DNA of 64,000 nucleotides from Isoetes taiwanensis (Eukaryota > Streptophyta > Lycopodiopsida > Isoetales > Isoetaceae). A program made the translations under genes and the position numbers. Below are positions 45,555 to 57,095 of the stretch, piece after piece (position 1 is the stretch's first letter; every line of letters begins with the position of its first letter). Location of the stretch: assembly GCA_021234155.1 (NCBI GenBank), contig JAJEKV010000011.1, positions 1,860,001-1,924,000 of the forward strand, given 5' to 3'. The notes beneath the pieces were generated by a model, which was not told the origin of the DNA, did no database searches, and saw nothing but the letters and a program-made list of their open reading frames with translations.

Positions 45555-46585
45555 TTTTTTTTGAAGGACATGAGACTCTTTTTATTGACAAGAACAAAGG
45601 CGCAATATACAATGCACAGACAGGAATAAAACCCTAGTGGATAGGCTGATCCAACTAGGCAAAAACACCCGTCTATGCATAAGAAGAACATCGTAAATAC
45701 GTCTACCAAATTATCTCTTTTTTATCATCAGCTAGCTCGAGATGAGCAACGATAAGATTTAGTGATCTCCTGCTGAGCACAACAGAGAAGCTGTTGATCA
45801 GAGATGTGTGCACCTTGGAAAATACACAAATGTCGCCTCTGCCAGATAGACCACAAAATCCAACTAGAAGCAAGATGAAATGCCCACTTACACAAGTTAG
45901 GCCAAACAGAGGGATAAAGTGCAAGTAGGATCTCCTGGCTAGTGAGAGACATACTGAAAAGAGTGAACAACCACGCCCAAGCAAGCCGTAGATGATCGCA
46001 CAAGAAGAAGCAGTGTTCAATAGTTTCAACATGTTAGCCACAGAGAGGGCAACGATATGAGACTCCAGGGTTCATCTTGTGAACCAAGATATTCACTGGA
46101 ACACATCTATGGAGAATTTGCCATCGCAACGCTGACACTTTAGGGTGGAGCAATTTATCCCATGTCCACATCCAAACACTTTTCCACTGTGGTTGAGGAA
46201 CCTGAAGATGCCAGTGCTGGGATGGGGGAAGAGGCTCACAATCTAAAAGTAGCCTGTACGTGGAAGAAACAAACTTTTTTGGCTTAAGACGTGCATCACA
46301 TATCCAAATAGGCACATCAGCCTATGGTTGCTGCACGGTGGATGGCAAAAAATCAGCCACCCCAGCCCAGATTTGCCGATCCCATTTGTATAACAGAAAT
46401 CTCTTCTGAAAAGCCTTGATGACCAGAATCATACCAAGCTGCAATCGTTAAAATCCCAGCTAGCCGCCAACAAAGGGACAGGGTTAGCTGGAACCTCTTT
46501 GAAATGCCAATGTCTATGATGTAGATACACCTCCAAGCAATGAGGGAGTCTGTTCAAAATGGACTGTCAATTTTTCCGATCCATG
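45555..46585 (-). mobile_element. L1-type LINE 3' end (zf-RVT region)
   Basis: Minus-strand frames contain WMWTWDKLLHPKVSALRWQI, then NPGVSYRCPLCG, then ETIEHCFFLC. This is the zinc-binding domain (CPxC...HxxxxC) found after reverse transcriptase in plant L1 elements. The strand ends AATAAAAAGAG...TCCTTC plus poly-A. Stops and frame changes show it is inactive and 5'-truncated. It is a different family from the LINEs at 47-61 kb. Confidence 0.8.
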
Positions 46586-47059
46586 GTTTTTGTTGCACGA
46601 TGATAAAGCTACTGGGTTATGAATTTTATTAATAATAGCCTGTTCAAATATTAAATTTTATAATGGTCAATAGTAAGCTATAAATTCTTGAGCATACACT
46701 CCATTCTTGATTCATATCCACGTCAGCTAAAAAAACAATCAATGACAAAACAAGTACAATGTGCAAATATAAGAGCAGTTATGCTAGTAAATATAAGGTG
46801 TTCAGCATCTAAAATAACAAATTTTGAGACATGAAATCAAAACGATAAGAATATTTTAGTTATAGACCACACATTTAGATAAGCTTTGCAATCCTTTTGC
46901 TCCAAAAATCCGCACATGATTTTATTCTATATGATAGTGCAATTACGAGAAATTTAGGAAAGGACACCATGTCGGCAAGGGGGCTTCATACTGTATTGGC
47001 CATACAATACTAGTGAGTGACCTTTAGAGGGTTTATATTCTTTATGATAACATACATAT
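46586..47059. other. Intergenic
   Basis: AT-rich sequence; no feature recognised. Confidence 0.5.
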
Positions 47060-47338
47060 ACGTCAGGGTTTGTAAATGGCAAACGCCTTGGGCGGCAAAA
47101 TGTTCCAAATAGAGCAATCCTTGTCAAATTTAAGACCACAGAAGCAAAAGAAAGAATCTTGGCAAATAGAAGCGCTCTTAAGGGGCAGAAAATTTGGTTA
47201 GATCATGATCTAACCCAGGCTCAACAGGAGCTCAGAAGAAAAGAATGGGAAAAAGTAAAAGCTGCTAGAGATTCTGGCATAATAGCTTATTTGGATAGAG
47301 CAGGGAAGGCAGTAATCACAAAAAGGCAGAAAGCATAG
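47060..47338 (+). CDS. LINE ORF1 C-terminal part
   Basis: An open frame encodes GRQNVPNRAILVKFKTTEAK, ALKGQKIWLDHDLTQAQQEL, and ends RQKA at TAG (47336-47338). It matches the ORF1 nucleic-acid-binding C-terminus (LxxDLTxxQQxxR) seen in the fragments at 31.3 and 57.6 kb. ORF2 starts 13 nt later. The upstream part of ORF1 is missing or decayed. Confidence 0.75.
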   Translation, partial: TSGFVNGKRLGRQNVPNRAILVKFKTTEAKERILANRSALKGQKIWLDHDLTQAQQELRRKEWEKVKAARDSGIIAYLDRAGKAVITKRQKA

Positions 47339-47350
47339 GGAACCCGAACC

Positions 47351-49012
47351 TTGAAGGTTCTTGTATGGAATGTCAGAGGAGCAAATGAGGCGAGGTTACA
47401 TGCATCAAATGAAATCTCGAAAAATCAAGATCTTGTGCTAATGTGTGAGACATGGCAACACCAATTCAATTCGTTACCACAAATGGATAATTTCCAATTA
47501 ATTGGCGCAGCATGGAACGAAAAGACTACAACAAAAGGAAGAGGTCATGGAGGCTTAGCAGCATACATCAGAAAGGATCTTGCACATCTGGTTAGTTTGC
47601 AGTCTAAGCATGAGTTTAACAGTTACTTATGGATCAAACTCTCATTGCATCAACACCATGTGTATATAGCTGTATGTTACCTGCCGCCTGCACCAGTAAA
47701 AAGCAACATAAAGCAGAAGCATGACAGTGAAAGCGTCTTTAGCTCACTAAGTAACGATATCAGAGCATATCAAGCGCTGGGTGAGATCCTTTTGGTTGGA
47801 GATTTCAATGCAAGAACAGCTAATATGCAATCAGTGACCTATGACACATCGAATGATCTCTTTCTGGACGAATCACATGATGTCTCCTTCACACGTAACT
47901 CGGCAGACCTTGGTACCAATCAGCAAGGCTCACAGTTGTTAGAACTTGGAACAGTATGCGATCTAAAGATCCTAAATGGGATAGCAAAGTATCCAAACTC
48001 AGCTGCAAACACTTGCTTTACATATACAGGAGCTTCGGCAGTAGACTATGCTCTTGCCAAAGACCCAAACATAATTCACTCTTTTGCAATTGGAGAGAAG
48101 GCACCAGAATCAGACCACGCTCCATTGCTCTTGGAGATTCAGATGCAAAACCATGAGAAGCCAGATGCATTTAAAAGACAGCCCAGATTCAAAATAGATT
48201 ATAAGAAGAGCGAAGCATACAAAAAGCGTTTAGACGAGAAGCTAGAAGACGCCGATTGGCAGGATAACGTTGAGCAAGACTCAAGGCTCATATCAGGTTT
48301 TATTGCAGCAGCAGCACATGAAATTTTTGGCCAAACAAAGAGCACTTGTAGGCGAAAACCATGTAATAGCTGGTGGGATTTGGAATGCAAAGAAGCGAGA
48401 TCAAAGCTTCCACAAGGATGCATTAAGAAGCCACGATGGTACAAGAATTTGCTAAGAAGCAAAAAGAGAGCCTTCATGCATAAGAAACAGGAAGATTTAA
48501 GTAAAAGGCTATCGGAAAATCCCAAAGCCTTTTGGAATACGATCCAGAAGAAACCAGCTCAACATAGTCTAAATATGGATGACCTTGCACAACTAGTTAA
48601 TTCAGTATATAATTGCCCAGAAGCAAACAGCATGGCAGCAGTAGAATGTAAAGAGGACATCTTCACAGTAGAAGATATCAGTTTTGCTCTTAAACACATG
48701 GCTAATGGGAAGGCACCCGATTTGGAGGGCATATGTATAGAGTTATTGAAATGGAGCAGCAAGAAGACATTGCAAATAGTAACAGACATGTTGAATCAGG
48801 CAGTAAAGAATGGTCTTCCAGAGGCTTGGAAACTAAATAGGGTCCACCCGATCCATAAATCAGGAGACAAAATGAATGCAAGCAATTATAGGCCCATCCT
48901 AATAGGAAGCACCTTTTCCAAGTTGTTAGGATCACTCCTGGAGAAAAAGTTGAGCGCATATACAGAATGGCTTAAGATCACTGTACCAGGCTGGTTTCAG
49001 GCAGAACCATAG
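47351..49012 (+). CDS. LINE ORF2, endonuclease and start of reverse transcriptase
   Basis: This 553-codon frame begins KVLVWNVRGANEARL. The endonuclease/exonuclease/phosphatase fold is marked by CETW, LLVGDFNAR (about residues 140-150) and SDHAPLL (about 255). Then come WWDLECKEARS and an RT start (MANGKAPDLEG, NRVHPIHKSGDKMNASNYRP). It ends by a frame change after the SKLL...EKKL segment; the RT continues in another frame at 49010. Confidence 0.9.
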   Translation: MKVLVWNVRGANEARLHASNEISKNQDLVLMCETWQHQFNSLPQMDNFQLIGAAWNEKTTTKGRGHGGLAAYIRKDLAHLVSLQSKHEFNSYLWIKLSLHQHHVYIAVCYLPPAPVKSNIKQKHDSESVFSSLSNDIRAYQALGEILLVGDFNARTANMQSVTYDTSNDLFLDESHDVSFTRNSADLGTNQQGSQLLELGTVCDLKILNGIAKYPNSAANTCFTYTGASAVDYALAKDPNIIHSFAIGEKAPESDHAPLLLEIQMQNHEKPDAFKRQPRFKIDYKKSEAYKKRLDEKLEDADWQDNVEQDSRLISGFIAAAAHEIFGQTKSTCRRKPCNSWWDLECKEARSKLPQGCIKKPRWYKNLLRSKKRAFMHKKQEDLSKRLSENPKAFWNTIQKKPAQHSLNMDDLAQLVNSVYNCPEANSMAAVECKEDIFTVEDISFALKHMANGKAPDLEGICIELLKWSSKKTLQIVTDMLNQAVKNGLPEAWKLNRVHPIHKSGDKMNASNYRPILIGSTFSKLLGSLLEKKLSAYTEWLKITVPGWFQAEP

Positions 49013-49571
49013 CACATTAGACCATGCTCTTGCATTGAGGGTCTTGATTGAAAGGGCTAAAAGGCCAAGGAATGCATTGTTTCTGGGATTCATAGATTTT
49101 ACAAAAGCATTCGATAAAGTGCCCAGAAAAGATTTAAGAGAAAGAATGGAGCAGTTGAATATCCCTCAATCAATCAGAGGGGCAGTATCCAAACTATATG
49201 CGGAAGTAAAAGTGAAATTATCCAGGGATATGGACTTGGAAATTCCCAGCACCATAGGAGTCCGTCAAGGATGTCCATTATCTCCTACTCTCTTCGGATT
49301 GTATATTGATGAACTTGATGCATGGCTAAAAGAGAATAACAGGGCAGGCACCCGGTTGGGAGATTATGTAGTCCAGTTACTACTGTATGCTGATGACGTA
49401 GTACTCATTGCAGATAAAAAGGAAGGGCTGCAAGCACATCTCGACAGAGTGGCACTCTTTTGCAAAGCAAGGCATATGCAGGTTAATTTGACAAAATCAA
49501 AAATCATGGTTGTAGGCATTTATGACAGGCCAACTTTTTTCTATCAAGGAGAGGAGCTCGAGACAGTTTAA
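49010..49571 (+). pseudogene. LINE ORF2, reverse transcriptase core
   Basis: This contains GFIDFTKAFDKVPR, GVRQGCPLSPTLFGLYIDEL and the catalytic LLLYADDVVLIA, the RT motifs A, B and C of non-LTR elements. Catalytic aspartates are present. It lies one frame off from the segment before and after, so two single-base indels separate the parts. Confidence 0.9.
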
Positions 49572-50514
49572 GTATTTGGGCATTGATTTTTTAGCCAAGT
49601 ACTCATGGACAGAATGCATTAAAAGACGTGTAACAGGAGGCAAGGCGGCTCTTTTCAGCATGCTTTCGAAGTGTTATAATACATCTCTTCAGCAATGGGG
49701 GCTTAAAAAACTCTTATTTAAAACTTTGGTGCAGACAGTAGTGCTCTATGGAGCACTGATTTGGGGGCCGGGCGCAACAAGCAAGCATTGGCAACAGATA
49801 GAGCAAGTGTTAAAGCTATTCATAAGAGAGGAGCTGGGCGTTAAGGCAGAAACACCATATGCAATCTTATTGGCAGAAACAGGGTTAATTCCACTAGAGG
49901 CAGAAGCCCTCTTCCAGACTATAAACTTTGTAAATCGGGTGTGGCAGCAGAATGATGAGAGGCTTTCAAAGCAAGCATTGCTGCATTCTATGGACTCAGG
50001 GTGGTATAAGGATGTGCTGAATTGGGCACGACGTTGGGGGATAGATCTAGCGAGCTAGCCTGACACGGAAGCGGGTGCTAGAGATCTCATACAACAAAAG
50101 GCACTGGAACGAATATGGCTAAAAAAAGGTACCAGAATGACCTTTTATTCCGCTGAAATAAATCCGATGCTCACATATACGGATCAGCAGTATGTAAGAT
50201 TGCATATTCCCCTGTTCTTGAGAAAAATAATAGCACGCTATAGAACATGCTCACATCATTTAAATATTGAGACAGGGAGATGGGCTTCGGTGGCACGAGA
50301 AGAAAGAATATGTACTTTATGTGACTGGCACGAGGTTGAAGTTGAGCAGCACGTCTTATTGGATTGTTCAGCATACCAAGACATTAGAGCAAAATTTCAC
50401 ATAGATGCAAACAATCTATATATGTTGTTCGATATGGATCCATCAAGTTTAGGTCCATATCTTAAATCGGTAGAATCACATCGAGATTTATTGATAAAAG
50501 TAAATACTCTGTAA
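49525..50514 (+). pseudogene. LINE ORF2, thumb and C-terminal Cys-rich region
   Basis: It starts at FKYLGIDFLAKYSW, then runs to KTLVQTVVLYGALIWGP and ends with ARYRTCSHHLNIETGRW and ERICTLCDWHEVEVEQHVLL plus DCSAY, a CxxC...HxxxxC knuckle typical of LINE C-termini. One TAG (50056-50058) interrupts the frame between GIDLAS and PDTEAGARD. The end is TAA at 50512-50514. Confidence 0.85.
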
Positions 50515-50580
50515 TTATGGCTCCATAACCTTCAAGGTTCGACGGAGCATGATCAATACAATACAATACAATATACAAGT

Positions 50581-51959
50581 ATGGTTTTTGTGCATTTCAT
50601 ACCATACAAGGTCGTGAGGGGGATGTTGGCAGGAGGACAATAAAATATATGTATATGGAAGAGCTTCTTTTAATCTTCGGATGCGAAGAGAGGTTATTAG
50701 ATTTGGGCTTCTACACTGTTAGATATATTTCCTAGTACATTTGAAATAAATACATAGATGGGATATATATATCTTCCACTAACAAAAATGCTTGTACAAG
50801 TATGGTATGGGTGCAAAATTTATTACAATATAAAACCCTATGGTGGGGGTTTTCTACAAGGAGAAGTGTATACATGGAGTTTCCTCTAACATTGTGCACG
50901 CAGATGACGTGTCCCCTATAGCTTAGGTGCATCCCCTGCGCATGTCAACACCTATAAAGAATGTAATCAGAAAAGAGTTGGACGAAAAGGAGAGCATGTC
51001 AAGAATAGCATTGCATCTCTCCCAGTGGAAAGCTTTTTCTCTGACAAATAATCTATTTAAAATTGTCAAGAAAAGCAGACTTGTTGAAAACCTATGATAG
51101 ACATGTCATAGAGAATTTGTACAAGACTTTCTATCTCCCACGGTTGTCGCCTATAAATAAGACACATGCAACTTCAAAACCTCTCAGTAGCTATAGCATA
51201 TCAACCAGAGAACAACTATTGTGCCGAAATCCCTCAACAAATGCAACGCAATTGCTTCAAAAGTCTTGAATGGTAGAGGATCGTTTACCACCAAGTTAGC
51301 ATGCATAGCCACTATATAATATAAAGAAGGCCGAATGAAATAAGAGGATAATCAGTTTAGCGTAAACTTATGAAATTCATAACTCGTACCTGTGTCCAGA
51401 TTTTTACCACCAAATTCATCTTCTTAAAACTCTTAGACAACAATGGCCAGAGGAGGCAAACGATGAATCAACCTTGACTTTGGAGACCTCTTATCAAGAT
51501 CCAGACGAATAACCAAAATCCCTCCATCGTCTTCAGAACGACCACGATCTGCACAGGAGCATAAGCCATCGAATCCTGGGCAAAAAGAAAAAATGTATTT
51601 AATATTGAACCTACACATGATTCATATCCATTTTTTTAAAAACCCTCAAATATAGCATATTAGTGAATATTAACAGAAACCCTGGTTGAAGTTGTGTACT
51701 GTGCATGCATTCATCTTAGAATAGGATCATGGATAGGATGCATGATAGGAAATCACCCGGAGCCTATGGCCATTATGGAGGAGAGGCTATCCCCTAACCA
51801 AGGGTGACAAAGTGTGTAGGCATTAGACATGCATTCATCTTAAGCATGATAGAACATATTCCCCATGGCCATCATGGGAGAAGCATCCTCTCCATATGCG
51901 AGGGAAATGCAAGGGGAAATGTTGTATCTATATAGGTTAAATTAGTTAAGGGGTTCCCC
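50581..51959. other. Intergenic
   Basis: AT-rich sequence. A phrase containing GCATTCATCTTA and CATGGCCATCATGG recurs near 51705-51890. No gene is recognised. Confidence 0.45.
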
Positions 51960-53155
51960 TCCTCGCTCTGTTGGGAGGCGTCCATCCGCTTGCGGGTGAC
52001 AGTAGGCTAGAAAGCACTTTATGCCATGCAGAACAACAGTCATCAGGCAGAGCTCTATGATCGGGGCCATCAGTCACATCTGTTTCGGGTGCTGGTCGAG
52101 CCTGTCCTTTTGTACGGGGTCGAGGTTTGGGGTCCGGTCGTCTCTTTGGCGACCTGGAATGACTTGGAGCAGGTGCAGAAGGCATTTTTGGCACGGGCCC
52201 TTGGGGTGAAACCTTCACCCCTATCGATTCATTCGCTGGAAAATCGGATTCTTGCCGCTTGTGGCAGCCCTTGATAGACACATCGCCTATTTTCGAAAAG
52301 TGGTTAATATGGATGATGCTCTGGTTCGCGACTGCTTACGCCAGGCAATGGGCCCCTTGATGGCTCAGGGCCTGTTGGAGGGGTAAGAGAGATCAGTGGT
52401 TTGCCAGATGGAATGTGCAGGAGCACAGATGCGTGTAGGTGGACACAGAGGCCGATCGTGACAAGCGGGAGTACCTGGACGCTTGCTTCCTTGGCAAGCT
52501 CTGGGATCCCGACGCTCTAGAGCAGGTCAAGACGGCCCATTACAAGGAGCACATCAACCCCGCATTGGCCCGAGGCCCGCAGCTCTACCTGCGTTCCTAG
52601 CTGCCCCTGAAAAATTGCAGACTCATTGCCTCCATTCGCACAGGTGCCCACCATCTTCGCATCGAGACGGGCAGGTGGATTGGGGAGCCCCGCCAGATAG
52701 GCTCTGTCTGTCTTTGTCAAACGGGTGCCATTGAGGATGAGTCTCACACTTTCCGAGTTGCCCAAAGATTCGGTCCAGTCTGGGCGGATATGTTCCCTTA
52801 GTGCGGCCGAACTTGCCCCTTTACATTTGCCGATGAACACACCGTCGAGACGCGCTCGGGTCGTGACATTCGAGGTACCGGATCTCGAGCCCACCTTTGC
52901 CCCTCACCGGCCGCCTCACCGATCGGGCACTACTGGTCACGGTACATGAGTGTATATATTTGTGTGTTTTTGCATTTCATGTATTGGAACAGTTTGTCCG
53001 CAGGCTGATTGCTGCCACGGTTTTTCCCTCAAAAACCCTTCGGGGTGGGGGTTTTTTAATCAATGTAGTAATCTGCTTGCTGCGCTTTTGTATTGGGTCC
53101 CATAGACCGATTGGTCTCCGTGGACGATAAAAATACCTTCCTTCCTTCCTTCCTT
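51960..53155 (+). mobile_element. Decayed LINE 3' part with (TTCC)n tail
   Basis: Plus-strand frames include LFRVLVEPVLLYGVEVWGP and EQVQKAFLARALGVK (post-RT region), then TGAHHLRIETGRW and a Cys-rich segment, as in the 50 kb LINE. It ends with TTGGTCTCCGTGGACGATAAAA followed by (CTTC)n (53136-53155). The RT core is missing. It has multiple stops. Confidence 0.8.
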
Positions 53156-54071
53156 AAAACCACAATTTATCACTTAAACTAACGTGATGTGCTACTTGTA
53201 GGCCAATAGAGGAAGGGCATCAAGTGAAGAGAGCACATCATGGGAGAAATAGGAGTTATGGTTTGTCTTTAATGTAACTCCTAAGTATGTTGTTATGTGA
53301 CTAGGATACTATAATCATAAACTTGTTGAGGCTATATAATTTTGTATGAATATGTAAGTATAGTCTTCATATATATCGATATATCGATACAAGAAAATTA
53401 ATACGTCCTACGGCACATTGTTCCAATTTTAGCATGTTCTTACGGTGTACGGCCCTGTAGTGCTCTAGATAACCAATGATTCTACTGAGATTCTCTTGTG
53501 ATTCCTCTACATTCTTCAACATTCTATGTATTACATTTAGCATTCATGAAGATTCCCCTAAATTCTCTTAGAATTTTCTATTTTGATTAAGGTGCTTACC
53601 CATGAGCATTTAAAATCTTCCAAAATAATCTATTTTGGATCTGTGCAATATTTTTAAAACATTTTTTATTCCTAGACTGAGGCGCTTGCCCTGAGCATCT
53701 AGAGTATTTTTTTTTCAAGATTTATATTGTATACCTTTATTATGAAACATTTTAGAACATTCTATAGTCGCTTTTTGCAAAATCTTAAAAAAACTCTAAG
53801 ATTTCATCAAGATTTTCTTAGATTCCCCGAGATATTATGAAGATTCCGTTAGACTTGTATATTTTCCTAGATTCTCTTACAATTTATGAGATTTCCTTAT
53901 ATTCCCTTTAATTCTCCTGGGTTCCCTTACATTCTAGAAATTTCTAGAACATTTTAGAACTTTCTGGAATAGTTTGAAACTTTCAAAACATCCTAGAATA
54001 TTATAGTCTATTTTATCTTAATTAGAACATTACCCTTAAGTACATTTGAAACATATTATCCATAGAATTAA
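53156..54071. other. Intergenic, TTC/GAA-rich low-complexity region
   Basis: From about 53490 to 54010 the sequence is built of degenerate ATTCT/TTCTAGAA/AGATT phrases. A short arrangement at 53933-53965 forms textbook heat-shock element patterns (separate entry). There is no gene. Confidence 0.5.
53933..53965. promoter_or_regulatory. Cluster of heat-shock-element-like motifs
   Basis: TTCTAGAAATTTCTAGAA forms four perfectly alternating TTC/GAA pentamers. Then GAACTTTCTGGAA forms three more, the pattern bound by heat-shock factors. GAAACTTTC follows. The surrounding region is rich in such words, so chance is possible, and no adjacent gene was identified. Confidence 0.4.
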
Positions 54072-54140
54072 TGCTTGGTCTAGTGGTTAGAGTGGGGGGT
54101 TTGGGGGGTCGAGGACCAGGGTTCGAATCCCCCCAATAAC
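54072..54140 (+). mobile_element. tRNA-derived SINE head or tRNA relic
   Basis: TGGTCTAGTGGTTAGAG (A box) and GGTTCGAATCC (B box) at Pol III spacing, followed by AT-rich sequence. The anticodon arm is GC-rich and the acceptor stem does not close well, so a true tRNA is unlikely. It is related in pattern to 24891-24962 (minus). Confidence 0.55.
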
Positions 54141-54179
54141 ATAAAAAATTTAAAAAGCCTTTCCTTAAGGAAGAGCATT

Positions 54180-54480
54180 CAATATGAGCCTTAGGATCTT
54201 AGACTCGATCAACGATCAAGATCTCACCATATAAAAGCAATATGAGTCGTAGGATCTATTACATATAATTCCCAAAGCCACGTGGACCGTAGGATGTGTC
54301 CTCAAGCCACGTGAGCCGTCGGATCTCGGACCGACGGTCAGGATCAGATCAATCTGGACGTAGGACCGCGGTACACATATTATATGTAAACTCCCAGGCC
54401 ATCTGGGCCGTAGGATACGTCCCAAACCCACGTGAGCCGTCGGATCTCGAACGGACGGTCGGATAAGCGCGACAAACATA
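54180..54480. repeat. Short direct repeats of CGGATC/GACGGTC type
   Basis: The phrase CCACGTGAGCCGTCGGATCTC occurs at about 54307 and 54430, each followed by a GACGGTC block, and GTAGGATC phrases recur at 54190-54410. Such repeats are common at ends of plant transposons. No boundary was found. Confidence 0.5.
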
Positions 54481-54954
54481 AGAACATATATAGAGTAGAT
54501 AGATATCGATTTTGAGGCTATATCGATATAACTGAATGGTTGCTGCCACATTTTGACAGCATAGAAGAGCCATGTACATGATTTACACCTTTGGCTAACA
54601 TCTGGATTGACACATATATGCATGATCTAATCAAGCAACAAGATTGAAGACATCCATCTTTGAAGACTCGTAGAAGACATTTGTAATGAAGAGCCAAGGG
54701 AGGACATTGACTGGGCATCATATAAGCATTGCAAGGAGGTTAAGATTCAAGCAGAGCATCTGTGAAGGATTTGAGTTTAAACATGAAGACCCCTTTTGTC
54801 AAAGTTTGGAAGACCTCTCAACCCTCATTGGTATGTTGCTAGATCCAAGTCCTATTGGCATGAATTCCATTTATAAAGCTTGTCTCAAAATTTCCTAGGC
54901 TCTACCATCTTCATTCCATTCATAAGATATCTCTCACATCTCATTCTTCCTCCT

Positions 54955-55000
54955 ATTGGTCTCCGTGGACGTTAAAAAAAACTATTCTATTCTATTCCTA
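54955..55000 (+). mobile_element. Bare LINE 3' tail with (TATTC)n
   Basis: ATTGGTCTCCGTGGACGTTAAA is followed by (CTATT)n. It is the same 3' end motif as the LINEs ending at 26.0, 53.15 and 61.5 kb, but almost no LINE body precedes it, so this is an extremely 5'-truncated insertion. Confidence 0.65.
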
Positions 55001-56779
55001 AGCTAAAAGTTGGCAAAGTTTTTTTTTTTCTAGTCAAAACACACCATACACCTATCATTCATTCATCATTTATAAGAAAATGCCAAAAATTCCATCAAAT
55101 TTGGCTATTCCTAAGGTCTAGGACCATATTCGCTCTCTAAAAAACTAGAGAGAGAAAGTCCACATTTATTGCCATACATTTTGAAAAGGCAAGAACTCGC
55201 CAAAGTGATGCAAAAAACCTAATGTTTTTGTGCAGAAATGCCAAATGCCATGTCAAACCATCCACATGATCATCTAATATCTAGAATAATAACAGGGGGT
55301 TTCTTTTGTGTTTTAGTACGATATTTACTAAGGTTTTTCTATGATTTTGTTGCCGTATTCAACTAGGTGTACTAAATAGTATTTCTAGAGTGCTCCATTT
55401 TTTGGCCGTTGAGTTTTGATGAGAGATAGAATTGTATGGCCGTGATTAAATTTATTATATGTCACAGGCTGACCACAATGCTTTTTTATATCCGAGTTGG
55501 ACTACAATGTTTTTTTTATATCCTAGTTATGAACCCTAAAATGCAGACTTCGTTCATTGTGAAGAAACCAGGGCATGGACATACCGGAAGAGGATGGAGA
55601 TGGCGACGATGTCTTGCATGATACAGAAGCTTGGTAGAGGGCTTATGCAGACGACCATTCCTGGGAATACATTGTGGAAGATGAATCTGGCCTGCTCAAG
55701 TCCGTCTGCAGTTTCATCTTGAAATACGATCTCTTGAATGTCAGAGCATTGAAGTACTGGAAGGGAAACGCGAGCAGTATTTAAAGAGGTACCTCTTGAA
55801 TCCTTTACATGAAGGGCACTGTGTTGATTTGAGCAGAGGCATAGTAAACAACAAAAAGATTTGGAATTTTACAAGCAGCAGGCAAAATCTATATTCAAGA
55901 AATTTTCTCAAGGTCTTCATGAACCATCCCGTATGACTGTTGAAACGGGTCCATATGTTTTTCAGTATCCCTTTTGCTATGTTGCCCGATCTGTCTTTAA
56001 GTTGTTGCTATTTATCATGTATAACTCCAAATGTTCTTGCAGATGCCTTGCACTAAGACTTGTTTCTACGCTTGATCTTAAGGCTCCTACGTTTTATTGA
56101 CATCTGCAACAGCTTGCAGGAAACTCCGCTAAACAATGGACCATTAAATAATTTGCCACATTTGAACACAACTACTATTGGCAGTGATGGTGGCAAGACG
56201 TAGACAACTACTCTTGGCAGTGATGGTGACTACTAAAAGGCCATAGTTGCACTGTGCATGGGCCAATCTTGCCATGGTCTTATAGATTAGTGCAAAATAT
56301 ATAAGGAAGTTCACTTTAGTCCTCTTGGACTATGCTGAGAGCTTTAAAAGTGCTCAGATCTTGGGCAGATTTGAGAGCGGTTGGAAGAATTAATAAGTTA
56401 ATTGATTAGGATTTTCAGATGATAGGTACATGGAGCTAATTGAGTGGACACTGCCATTGAGTGCTATAATATCTTCTCATTCTCCTACTGGGACATGCTG
56501 CTCTTCATTGGACACTTGTGGATCCCACTCTTTAAATCAGGTGAATCATATACTGCTCTAAATGAATGGGATTATTCTCATTACATTTTGACAGGGTATA
56601 CTTACCTTAACTATGATTGTGTTCTTGGGCTCGTTGGAAAGCTTATCGAACGCGCTTTCTGTCGGTGTATGATTTGTATGGTGTTTCCTCTGTTTTAGTC
56701 GACGGAATCCACCAGACAGTCCCGGCCCTCTATGGCCACCCCTGACAGCATGCATGTGTTGAAGAAAAGAGCCCGCAAT
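55001..56779. other. Intergenic
   Basis: No gene is recognised. A phrase with AATAACAGGGGGTTTCTTTTGT (55289 on) recalls 16028-16060 (AACAGGGGGTTGGTTTTGT), a small dispersed repeat. Confidence 0.45.
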
Positions 56780-57095
56780 TTGGATACCTCGTCCCCATCA
56801 GAGCAGACCTGTATCACAGGCTGAGGCAATCAGGGTTGTACAGGAACAGGCCGGTTCCCTCCGTGCTGGCGGCAAGCTTGGAGGCATCACGACCATCTCG
56901 CCGGGCTGCGCTCAGAAGCGGCTTCTCCAACAGAAGGAGCGAATTTCCTTTGTGGAAGTTCGGCTTGGGGATTATGATTGCAGGGGAGCCCAAAAGGCTG
57001 ATGACCAGATAAGAGGGGAGATACAAGCAACAACGCAGCTAGTCATGGAGATGGGGCACCGCTTGGATAAGGTCCACCAGTAGTGGATAGAAGAC

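Larger units (their letters stand above)
47060..50580 (+). mobile_element. Nearly full-length non-LTR retrotransposon (LINE)
   Basis: Colinear on the plus strand: ORF1 C-terminal part, AP-type endonuclease, reverse transcriptase, and C-terminal Cys-rich segment, ending in (AATAC)n after CATGATC. Direct phrases AACCTTGAAGGTTC and AACCTTCAAGGTTC occur near both ends of ORF2. The disruptions are few (two frame changes and one internal TAG), so this is the youngest LINE here. The 5' start is not defined. Confidence 0.9.

Noticed and set aside
54072-54140. Functional tRNA gene
   Set aside because: The A and B boxes are good but the acceptor stem does not pair and the anticodon arm is a G-rich run.
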